A DNA stretch of 64,000 nt from MED-G105 sp038522945 (GTDB taxonomy: Bacteria > Pseudomonadota > Alphaproteobacteria > Caulobacterales > Parvularculaceae): NCBI GenBank assembly GCA_038522945.1, contig JBCBJV010000016.1:1-64000 (forward strand). Direction: 5' to 3'. Shown piece by piece: positions 1-7,675 of the stretch. The number at the start of each line of letters is the position of its first letter. The stretch's first letter is position 1. Both the position numbers and the translations under genes were made by a program. The notes below the pieces were generated by a model. It was not told the DNA's origin, did no database searches, and saw nothing but the letters and a program-made list of their open reading frames with translations.

Positions 1-261
1 ACGACCAGAACCAGACGGATCTGATCCGTGTCATGACGGTTGTGCTGACCGATAATCAGGGCTTTGCCGGCGGCGTCAATTCGTAGGTCAACGTTGCGGT
101 TTGCCCATTGTTGGAGAGCACGACCGTTGGAACGCTGACCGCATCGGGCTGCACGCCCGTGAAGGTCGGTGCGGTCTGCGCGACAGTTGCCGCGTCAAAG
201 CCCTGATTATCGGTCAGCACAACCGTCATGACACGGATCAGATCCGTCTGGTTCTGGTCGT
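1..261. repeat. Perfect 66-bp inverted repeat (fold-back) at window edge
   Basis: Bases 1-66 are the exact reverse complement of 196-261, with a 129-bp spacer. Both arms match the coding sequence of the large minus-strand gene; the correct-sense copy is 196-261. Such a coding fold-back at a sequence end is typical of amplification chimeras or assembly ends, although a genuine inversion cannot be excluded. Confidence 0.95.
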
Positions 262-3200
262 TTGCAACAGTGACGGACTCGATCGTCGGTGCGGTTGTGT
301 CAGCCGGCGGGGTAAACGTGCCACCCACTTGATAAAGGGCAAAGCCGGACAGCTTCGGCTGGTCGGTCTCGCCGGTCAAAGCGCCGAGCGCCTTGGCATC
401 AAAGTCGATATTAAATACGCCGTCGGTAACTTCGACTTCATAGGTCAGCTTGAGCTCCGTACCCGTACCGCCCGCGCTTTCGACAATGTCGAGGTCATCC
501 TGAACAAGCGCATCTTCAACCAGAATATTAAAGACCCGATCACCTTCCGGCGAGGCATTAGTACTGACAACACCGTGGAAAATTTCCGCCATGTAAACGT
601 CGACGCGATAGACCCCGTCCGCAACCGGGATCGCATAGCCAAAATCTAGGTTTTGTGCGGCATCGTTCGCGGCTGACCGTTCAACCCAGTGCAGTTCGGT
701 CAAGGCACCTGGACCAAAATTTGTTCCCTGAATTGCTGCTGCGCCATCAGCGCCAGCGCCGCCGCTAAAGAGCTTGGAGCCTGTTGTTCCGTCCGACAGG
801 AATTGCTGAGCAGCACCGCCGCCGGCATCCGCGAGGAACGTGACCTCAATACCGTCGATTGTGTACGTATAATCGTTCGTGCCGGTATTAACGGCGGTGA
901 CAAGCGACAGCGCAGGAATACGCGCGATCCGCAGACCTTCAGGCGTATCTTCAAAGCTGAAGACCTGGTCGCCTGTTGCCGGATCGAAGTCCGCAAAGTC
1001 TGGCCCGCTAAAGGTGATCGGCGTGCCGTTGATGGTTACAATCGCTTCACCGTCACCGCTGAAGCTGATGGTTGTGCCGACCGTGCCGGCATCGGTGATG
1101 ATCAATTCGTCGTCTTCGCTGAAATCGGTGATTTCATCGTTGGCGAAGTCAGCCAGCTTACCCTCGACACGGTCTGCGCCGTCGCCAGTCGTGATGGCGT
1201 TCTCGCCCGAGCCCACAACAATGGTGTTGTCGAGACCATTCGCGGTCAAATCAAAATCGGCATCCGAAGGTGAGCCGTCAAAGTTCTCAGCCAACGCATT
1301 AAGCGTCAGATCCGTATCGACACCATCATAGATGACGGTATCAACCTCAGCGGTCCCTGCGGCTGCAACTTCCGCTGCCGTGCTCGCATTAATCTCGTTG
1401 CCAAATGCCTCGATTTCCAGCTGGAGAAAATCGACAGAATCCAGCGCCGTCGCGCCGTCTGCATCCTCGGCAAGAACACCGAACGCAGCACCTGCGGGCA
1501 GAGTGGTATCGCTATCGCTGATCTGGTTCCCACCAGCCAAAACGTCTTGCAGAATGCCCGGGGGCAAGCTGAAGCCTGGCGTACCATCGTTCAGCGGCAC
1601 TTCGATGAAGTCACCCGAAGATTGGCCTTCCTGGCGCAGACGATAGAAGACGGAAACCGCGTATCCATTGTCAATGTCGATCGACAAGCGCACATCGATT
1701 TCGGTGTTGGCAGCGTTGCTTAACCCCGGCACGGCAAGCTGTGCGACAGTGGTATAATTGGCATCGTTAAGCTCAAAGCCAACCTCAATCCCTGGGACGC
1801 CGTTCACTTCACCAAACACAACGCGAAGGAAGTTCGATTGGGTACCGTCACCGAACATGAGACCACTCAACTCGCCGGTGTTAACCCCAAGACGTGGGAT
1901 CCAGTTCGCCATGGCAAGGGTCGCTTCAATGCGGCCCGTGTCCGCAGACGGATTAATCGCCGTATGAAGCGCATCGCGCGCGGTGTTGCCCGATCCGACG
2001 ACGGAGCCTTCTTCGACGGTTTTAATCTGCAAGATTGGCGCGTTGCCGCCCGGAATGAGGTTGGCAATGTTAAATAGGCCTGGCTGCTGCAGCTCTACTG
2101 GGAAGCCCTCATCGGCCGTGTTTTCATCCTGGTTCGGCGTCGACCCGTCCAGCGCCGCGCCGAAGAAGCCGATATCTTCAAGACTACCGGCAAAAAGTGG
2201 ATTCACGTCAGTTTTCGAGAAATCGAAAATAATCTTCTGGCCAGCGTCAAGGTCGTAACCATTGTCAGCGCTAAACTCGAACGGATCGTTGAACTTGTCG
2301 ACGCCGTCTAGGTCCTGGTCGTTTTCGTCGACGACCTCACTGCCGGCTTGAGGAATTTCGGCAATATCCGGCTGGAAGACCTCAATAAACACGCCGCCAT
2401 TTTGCTGATACACCGCGGTCCAGATCGAGCCCTGGAACGCCTTGTTCAGGCCCTGATCGGCGAAGTCATCGCCAATTGTCGTAATGCCAAGTGGACCACC
2501 TGAAGCCGGGATAACGGTCCGGTCGGCCGCCTGCGCATACCCCAGATTGTCGGTGGTACTGGTAAGCGTCCCGTCGGCATTCCGTCCCATGACGATAATG
2601 TTGCCACCACCCAACTGGGTCGCGAGGATCGCGCCGGACATGTCGGTCGAGCCGTCATCCAGAACGGTTGAGGTATATTCCGCAAGACCGTTGATGGAGT
2701 TAAAGCCAGTGTCGAGCGCGCCGTCGTTTCGGCCTGCTTCTTTGTAGTCGCCTTCAATCGGGTTGGCCCGATCAACAATTTCCGAAATATCCGACGGCAA
2801 GCCTGCCTGACCTAGGAATTCAATTGAGTCAGCGGGCGGGTTTTCGTCAGGTGTATTTCCGGCAGGAACCGCAATGCCGCCATCGTCGGTCTTATAAATA
2901 TCATAAAGAACGCCAGGCGTTACGGCGAGCACGCGGCTTTGAAGCTGATTGGCGCTGACATCCAGGCTAGGGTCTGCCTCAACGGCCGCCAGCCATGCGG
3001 TAACTTCATCGAAGTCGCTGTCGCCGCCATTTCCAAAGCTGTCCTCATTTGAAACGAGGAGGAAAGCGTCATCGTCTGTCGCTTTCGGCGAGAACAGGAT
3101 ACCTGCACGCGAGGCTTCCGCCCGCGTGGGGTTCGGGTGACCGCCATAAACATAGGTCAAGTTGTCATCAGGATCCGTGTAAATGGAAACGTCACCATTG

Positions 3201-4453
3201 CCACCAACAGACAACGATCCCCCGTTCAGATCGTCCGAACGCGTTACTTCATGGAAGTTATCGCGGTTGGATGGGTTCCATGCCTCAACAGAAATGGAGT
3301 CATTGTCGTTGCCTTCACCATTGTTGAGGTTGGTTGCAATGTAACCTGCGTCCTGCTGATTATCGACGGGGCTAAGGTTAGACAGATTGGTGCCGTTGTT
3401 CCGGTTTGCCGGATCATTGTCACCCGCTTCGCCGACCGGACGACCGCCCCAGTTATTGTTGGCCCCATTGTCATAAGTCCACACACGACCATCTTCGGTG
3501 ACCTCAACATCGTATGGGTTACGGAAGCCTGGCGCATAAATCTGAACTGGACCGTCAGCCAAGAGCTTCGCACTGTTGAAGCTGTCATTACCGCCGAACG
3601 GATCGTTAATGCCGCCATTGGCCTGCGCCGGATCGTTTAAGGTCGGGATATCATAGACAAATTGACGACCGCCCTGATCGGGATCTTGCTGAACCGACAA
3701 GTCATTAATGGCATCAAGATCAATTTCCAGGATGGCCGCAGACAGTGGCTGCTCTTCCTGACCGGCAAAGTTGTTGGAGGGCGCACCGGTATTGGCATTG
3801 CCGCCCTGAGCAACGATCAGGCGTTCGGAAATAAGATTGCCGTTCGCATCGAGTTCCTGAATGACCTCAAGGCCGTTGGTCGCGTGGTTTTCTTCCGAGC
3901 GCGGAAGACCGCGCACGATGTCAACCGCGTCCCAATCGTTTTCATTGTCCCCTTCACCGACCTGGGTCAGCTTGGTGATCATCCCGGAGTTGGTATCGAG
4001 ACCCAGATCACCGCCGTTACTGCCGGCGCCTTTCCGGCTGTCGGATGAAGTCACATAGATGGTGACCGCCGGCGTGTCAGTAACATTCGTGCTGACCGAA
4101 CCGTCGGCTTGGACAAACATTTGATTGCCGTTTGCATCGAACTGCGGGGTGACATCGATACCGGTTACCTGGCGCGCGTTGCCATTTCCGCCCTCAACGC
4201 CGGTATCATTGTGGTTTTGGATCTCCTTAATTTGGGTGAGCGTCACCGCTTCAGAGACATAGAACCCAAGCGTGTCATCGTTATCGTTCGGGTCTGGATC
4301 GCCGAACTCGACGGTCAAAACTTTCACGTCGCCATCAACTTCCGTGATGTACAGCCGTCCATCCGGCCCCCAGACCAGCGCCGTCGGCTGGGTCAAGCCA
4401 ATGACGCCGTTAAGATCGAGCGTGCTGTTCGAAAAGTTGTTCGTGACTGCCAT
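56..4453 (-). CDS. Giant secreted protein: sugar dehydrogenase-like propeller, RTX-like and malectin-like domains (C-terminus truncated)
   Basis: A 1465-residue, very acidic, Asn/Asp/Gly-rich protein. The N-terminus (about 1-480) has beta-propeller text such as TALVWGPDGRLYITEVDGD, as in glucose/sorbosone dehydrogenases. About residues 1085-1160 contain a glycine/aspartate stretch with GDGADRV, like the calcium-binding repeats of type I secreted proteins. About 1190-1390 resembles a malectin carbohydrate-binding domain. No Sec signal peptide is visible, so export by a type I system is inferred. The stop codon lies inside the fold-back repeat at 1-66, so the last residues (PPAKP) and the stop are probably artificial and the real protein continues. 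The start is ATG at 4453. It may act on or bind extracellular polysaccharide; the catalytic activity is unproven. Confidence 0.65.
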   Translation of the reverse strand: MAVTNNFSNSTLDLNGVIGLTQPTALVWGPDGRLYITEVDGDVKVLTVEFGDPDPNDNDDTLGFYVSEAVTLTQIKEIQNHNDTGVEGGNGNARQVTGIDVTPQFDANGNQMFVQADGSVSTNVTDTPAVTIYVTSSDSRKGAGSNGGDLGLDTNSGMITKLTQVGEGDNENDWDAVDIVRGLPRSEENHATNGLEVIQELDANGNLISERLIVAQGGNANTGAPSNNFAGQEEQPLSAAILEIDLDAINDLSVQQDPDQGGRQFVYDIPTLNDPAQANGGINDPFGGNDSFNSAKLLADGPVQIYAPGFRNPYDVEVTEDGRVWTYDNGANNNWGGRPVGEAGDNDPANRNNGTNLSNLSPVDNQQDAGYIATNLNNGEGNDNDSISVEAWNPSNRDNFHEVTRSDDLNGGSLSVGGNGDVSIYTDPDDNLTYVYGGHPNPTRAEASRAGILFSPKATDDDAFLLVSNEDSFGNGGDSDFDEVTAWLAAVEADPSLDVSANQLQSRVLAVTPGVLYDIYKTDDGGIAVPAGNTPDENPPADSIEFLGQAGLPSDISEIVDRANPIEGDYKEAGRNDGALDTGFNSINGLAEYTSTVLDDGSTDMSGAILATQLGGGNIIVMGRNADGTLTSTTDNLGYAQAADRTVIPASGGPLGITTIGDDFADQGLNKAFQGSIWTAVYQQNGGVFIEVFQPDIAEIPQAGSEVVDENDQDLDGVDKFNDPFEFSADNGYDLDAGQKIIFDFSKTDVNPLFAGSLEDIGFFGAALDGSTPNQDENTADEGFPVELQQPGLFNIANLIPGGNAPILQIKTVEEGSVVGSGNTARDALHTAINPSADTGRIEATLAMANWIPRLGVNTGELSGLMFGDGTQSNFLRVVFGEVNGVPGIEVGFELNDANYTTVAQLAVPGLSNAANTEIDVRLSIDIDNGYAVSVFYRLRQEGQSSGDFIEVPLNDGTPGFSLPPGILQDVLAGGNQISDSDTTLPAGAAFGVLAEDADGATALDSVDFLQLEIEAFGNEINASTAAEVAAAGTAEVDTVIYDGVDTDLTLNALAENFDGSPSDADFDLTANGLDNTIVVGSGENAITTGDGADRVEGKLADFANDEITDFSEDDELIITDAGTVGTTISFSGDGEAIVTINGTPITFSGPDFADFDPATGDQVFSFEDTPEGLRIARIPALSLVTAVNTGTNDYTYTIDGIEVTFLADAGGGAAQQFLSDGTTGSKLFSGGAGADGAAAIQGTNFGPGALTELHWVERSAANDAAQNLDFGYAIPVADGVYRVDVYMAEIFHGVVSTNASPEGDRVFNILVEDALVQDDLDIVESAGGTGTELKLTYEVEVTDGVFNIDFDAKALGALTGETDQPKLSGFALYQVGGTFTPPADTTAPTIESVTVANDQNQTDLIRVMTVVLTDNQGFDAATVAQTAPTFTGVQPDAVSVPTVVLSNNGQTATLTYELTPPAKP

Positions 4454-5258
4454 GGTTCTCTAGCTCCCAATACAAAGAACTCTTTCAGTTCAGAGTTCGC
4501 TGCAGCGTCCTGCTGCAAAATCCACCAATGTGCGCAATCATTGCGCGTTACAAAGCTTCCTCGTGAACTTGACCTTAGCCGGCCCGATCATCTCATTTTG
4601 GGACCGATGCTGTTCGATTTGCGACAGCCCAGTCCGTATGCCCCGGTTGGATCCCATGCAGAGCAAGAACGACGCCGCATGCGAAACTGACCGAACGCTG
4701 AATTTTGGAAAAACGAATTCGCAGGCCCTTGAGGGAGGCCATTTTTTCGGCGTGTACTTAAGGACGCCGTACCGTAGACTTTTGACCCCAAATCAGGTCT
4801 CAGCCGGGCCACCAATCGGCCCACTCTGAAATCACTAACCACGATACCCCCAACCCGTCAGAGCGAAAACGCAAAAACGCTCTGATGGTTGACTGGACCG
4901 TATGGTCAGTGGGAATTTGGATCAACAAGTAACAAACAATTTACCCCAATTTGTCGCAAAAGTTGATCGGAAATCAACTAAACCTCGCGCATGAGGCGAT
5001 AACCAGGACCGAAATAACCCATGGCGGGAATGGTTCAGATGATTTCCGTCGGGACAATCTGCCGTGAAGAAGCAAAAATGCTCCGAGGGCGGGATAATCT
5101 CATGCGATCAACAGAGCCGCGCCATCCGCACTCGGAGTTATCTCGCCGGTACGCCTGCATGGGCGCAGATATTTGCAAGCATTCTGAACAATCATGAGGC
5201 ACCGGCCAGCGTGACTGGCCCAGAACCGGATTGGCCGTCAATTCGAGCAAGGCCTAAC
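4454..5258. other. Long intergenic region without a convincing gene
   Basis: About 800 bp between the start of the giant secreted gene and the end of alkB. Small open frames here have no protein-like composition or ribosome binding sites. It holds a 7-bp-arm inverted repeat (AGTTGAT at 4961-4967, ATCAACT at 4973-4979) and a GGCCAG/CTGGCC hairpin near 5209-5224 without a T-run. It presumably includes the promoter of the secreted protein. Confidence 0.6.
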
Positions 5259-6431
5259 TTACACCTTGGCGATCGCCGAAGGGGCGGTGACCTTCCAACG
5301 AGGACAGACGTTCACTTTATCCATATCACCGCCAGCCCATTCCAATACGCGCGGATTCATCACCCGGAACCAAAGCGGCGGGATTGCGGCCAGGAAAATC
5401 GATCCCGGATAGCCTGACGGCAAGACCGGAACATCGTCAAAGTCCCGCAAGGCCTGGTAGGGCCGCATGGGATTGGCGTGATGATCGGAATGGCGCTGCA
5501 AATGAAGTGACAACAGGTTCGACACCACGTGGTTGGAGTTCCACGAATGGCGCGGCTCGCATGGCTCATATTTGCCGTTGGGTTTCTTCCCACGCAACAG
5601 ACCGTAGTGCTCAATGTAGTTAACGATGGTCAGCCCAAAGAACGAAAAGAAATGGTGCAAGATGATGAACGGCAGCACCGCAACGCCAAGCCAGGAAACA
5701 AGGGCGAGCGTCACGACCAGAGTGATTGCGTAGACTTGCAGAATTTCGTTCTGCCAATGAAAAAGCGGAAGTCCCTTTTTTTCAAGGCGTCTTGCTTCGT
5801 GAGCCCAACCACCTTTGAGCGCACCTGGCAACTCCCTGAACATAAAGGCATAAACACTTTCGCCGAATCGAGCTGAGGCACAGTCTTCTGGCGTCGATAC
5901 CATCACGTGGTGGCCGCGATTGTGTTCAATGGTGAAATGTCCGTAACCGGAAAGCCCCAGGGCCAGCTTGGCGAAAACCCGGTTTCGCTTGTCCAACTTG
6001 TGACCGAGCTCATGGCCAATATTGATCATATTGCCGTGCATAAGCCCGACACTGACACCAAGGAGCAGGATCGCCCAAAGAGGCAATGGCTCGCTCGCTA
6101 CGAACCAGGCGGTCGCGATAAAGCTCACATAATGAAACGGAATGAGCGCATAGGCGACGATTTCATAAAACGAATCCTGACTGAGATCGCCGACCACTTC
6201 CTCCGGCGGGTTTTCGGTGTCTCCGCCGAAAACCGCATCAGCAGCGGGGATCAAAACATAGAAGTAGATGAACGGAATTGTCAGCGTCAGGAGGTTTTTG
6301 CCAGACCAGAAATAGATCCCATAGGTCAAGACCGTCAGGGTCGGCACGATCAATGGGGCGAGCCAGAGCCACCGTTTGCGGTCCACAAACCGGATTTCCG
6401 TGCCGTCGGGGGTTTGAGCGAGAAATTCCAT
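5259..6431 (-). CDS. alkB: Alkane 1-monooxygenase (AlkB)
   Basis: Integral-membrane non-haem di-iron hydroxylase that oxidises n-alkanes to 1-alkanols with electrons from rubredoxin. All histidine boxes of the family are visible: HELGH (about 140-144), EHNRGHH (169-175) and LQRHSDHH (311-318), plus the alkane-hydroxylase signature NYIEHYGL (271-278). Several hydrophobic segments surround them. The 390-residue length is normal. The start is taken at ATG 6431, preceded by AGAGG; a longer frame to 6542 would run through the operator region and is unlikely. No rubredoxin or rubredoxin reductase gene is in the window. It is divergent from a TetR regulator, and its predicted promoter overlaps two identical palindromes, so control by that regulator is likely. 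Confidence 0.95.
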   Translation of the reverse strand: MEFLAQTPDGTEIRFVDRKRWLWLAPLIVPTLTVLTYGIYFWSGKNLLTLTIPFIYFYVLIPAADAVFGGDTENPPEEVVGDLSQDSFYEIVAYALIPFHYVSFIATAWFVASEPLPLWAILLLGVSVGLMHGNMINIGHELGHKLDKRNRVFAKLALGLSGYGHFTIEHNRGHHVMVSTPEDCASARFGESVYAFMFRELPGALKGGWAHEARRLEKKGLPLFHWQNEILQVYAITLVVTLALVSWLGVAVLPFIILHHFFSFFGLTIVNYIEHYGLLRGKKPNGKYEPCEPRHSWNSNHVVSNLLSLHLQRHSDHHANPMRPYQALRDFDDVPVLPSGYPGSIFLAAIPPLWFRVMNPRVLEWAGGDMDKVNVCPRWKVTAPSAIAKV

Positions 6432-6446
6432 GGTCGGCCTCTTCTT

Positions 6447-6491
6447 ATGTTGACACTGACAACATAAAGGGAATGTTGCTGCTGTCAACAT
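6447..6491. promoter_or_regulatory. Twin operators and divergent promoters between alkB and tetR
   Basis: Two palindromes of the form ATGTTG-N7-CAACAT lie at 6447-6465 and 6473-6491, with starts 26 bp apart. TTGACA boxes occur on both strands (6450-6455 plus; 6488-6483 minus). On the minus strand TATGTT (6466-6461) follows at 16 bp, giving a plausible alkB promoter covered by both palindromes. Binding by the adjacent TetR protein is inferred. Confidence 0.75.
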
Positions 6492-6551
6492 TAATCGGTA
6501 CTGAACCCCGAAAATACCAATCAAAGGCATTCTACGGACCATTCACACGGC

Positions 6552-7151
6552 ATGAACGACAAAGCGGCATACCATCACGGCAATTTGCGAAAAGCCTTGT
6601 TAGAAGAGGCGGTTACCACCATCGAAGCGCAAGGCGTCGAGGCGCTTTCCATGCGTCAGCTGGCGGCGTCCCTCGGCGTTTCCCATGCGGCCCCCCGGCG
6701 CCACTTCGAGAGCAAGGGGGATCTGCTTTCTGCGATTGTAACCGACGCCTACACGGAGCTCACCGAAGCCGTCTTCGCCCATGCAGACGATCCAGCGCTC
6801 TCCAGATTGGAGCGGCTTAACGCCATGTCACGGACCGCGATCGACTGGGCCCTCGCCAACAGGGCCAAGTTTCAGGTGATGACCAACCCTGATGTCAGCC
6901 GGTTCGCCGACGAGGCATTAAAAGCAGCGCTCGCTGATTTTTCTGCCGTACTAGCGAAAGCAATCACAGAAGCGCGCAGCGATGGCTTTCACGATGATGC
7001 ACCGATGGAGGCGCTTTTTCCGTTCCTGATCGGATCAACTGTCGGCATTGCAAAACTTCTGACCGACCCGCTGATGGCGGGCGCTCTCAATATCGCGAAA
7101 GAACCGCAGACGGGTGACCTAGCGGACTTGATTGTATCGCCGGAAGAGTAA
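6552..7151 (+). CDS. TetR/AcrR-family regulator, likely of alkB
   Basis: A 199-residue one-component repressor. The N-terminal helix-turn-helix is clear (AYHHGNLRKALLEEA, then MRQLAASLGVSHAAPRRHF, about 6-50). The C-terminal ligand-binding part resembles the WHG-type domain of TetR proteins. It starts with ATG at 6552, about 60 bp from a pair of ATGTTG-N7-CAACAT palindromes shared with alkB. The arrangement suggests it represses alkB and itself and is released by an alkane, fatty acid or acyl-CoA; the ligand cannot be read from sequence. Confidence 0.88.
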   Translation: MNDKAAYHHGNLRKALLEEAVTTIEAQGVEALSMRQLAASLGVSHAAPRRHFESKGDLLSAIVTDAYTELTEAVFAHADDPALSRLERLNAMSRTAIDWALANRAKFQVMTNPDVSRFADEALKAALADFSAVLAKAITEARSDGFHDDAPMEALFPFLIGSTVGIAKLLTDPLMAGALNIAKEPQTGDLADLIVSPEE

Positions 7152-7177
7152 TTGCCCAAGTTGTGGACGGGCACCGC

Positions 7178-7579
7178 CTATCCGTCAAACTTTGACTGAA
7201 AAGAGATCGGCAACCCGCCGGGGCCTTCCAGGTAATAGATGCGCTCCCCATGGGCGTCATCCGGGCCTTTGGGCTCAAGACCGTTTTTGCGGGCGTTCTC
7301 CGCGAAGGCTTCCGCATCATCGACAATAATCTGTAGCATGACCATTTCCGGCATGTGCTGTCCGGCGGGCCAAACCTCGATCCAGGAGTTTTCCTGATTG
7401 TGGGTGATGGGGAAAACCCCGCCCATAAAATCATCACTTCTCGCTGCGCCGCTCCCCTGCTCAGTCTCAGGCGCACCGAGATCACGCTGTTCCAAGCCAA
7501 GCTTGCCCAGCATATCGGTCAATTCGATTGCATCATCTTTAGGGGCCACTTTGCAGAATCGCATGCCGAGGACTTTCAT
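7178..7579 (-). CDS. VOC (glyoxalase/bleomycin resistance) superfamily protein
   Basis: A 133-residue single-module protein of the vicinal oxygen chelate fold, with the usual pattern of an N-terminal strand (MKVLGMRFCKV), a helix around ELTDMLGKLGL, and a C-terminal module ending YYLEGPGGLPISFQ. These proteins are metal-dependent lyases, isomerases, dioxygenases or binding proteins; the substrate cannot be assigned here. AGGAAAGG precedes the ATG at 7579. It converges with the TetR gene (26 bp apart) and is divergent from polA. Confidence 0.75.
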   Translation of the reverse strand: MKVLGMRFCKVAPKDDAIELTDMLGKLGLEQRDLGAPETEQGSGAARSDDFMGGVFPITHNQENSWIEVWPAGQHMPEMVMLQIIVDDAEAFAENARKNGLEPKGPDDAHGERIYYLEGPGGLPISFQSKFDG

Positions 7580-7675
7580 GGAGCTTGACCTTTCCTATCG
7601 CTCAATGGATCGCTTAAAGATACCACACCTTGACGCCATGCGCGCTACTTGATTGCACCAGAATGAAGGATCCCC

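Noticed and set aside
101..1273. Plus-strand frames opposite the giant secreted gene
   Set aside because: Shadows of a strongly coding minus-strand gene; Arg- and Val-rich composition and no family text.
4530..4842. Overlapping frames on both strands in the long intergenic region
   Set aside because: No Shine-Dalgarno, unusual composition, and neither is favoured by codon positions.
5209..5224. GGCCAG/CTGGCC hairpin as terminator of alkB
   Set aside because: Short stem and no following T-run on the minus strand.
6432..6542. Longer N-terminus for AlkB
   Set aside because: It would translate through the twin operators and promoter; a good ribosome binding site precedes ATG 6431.
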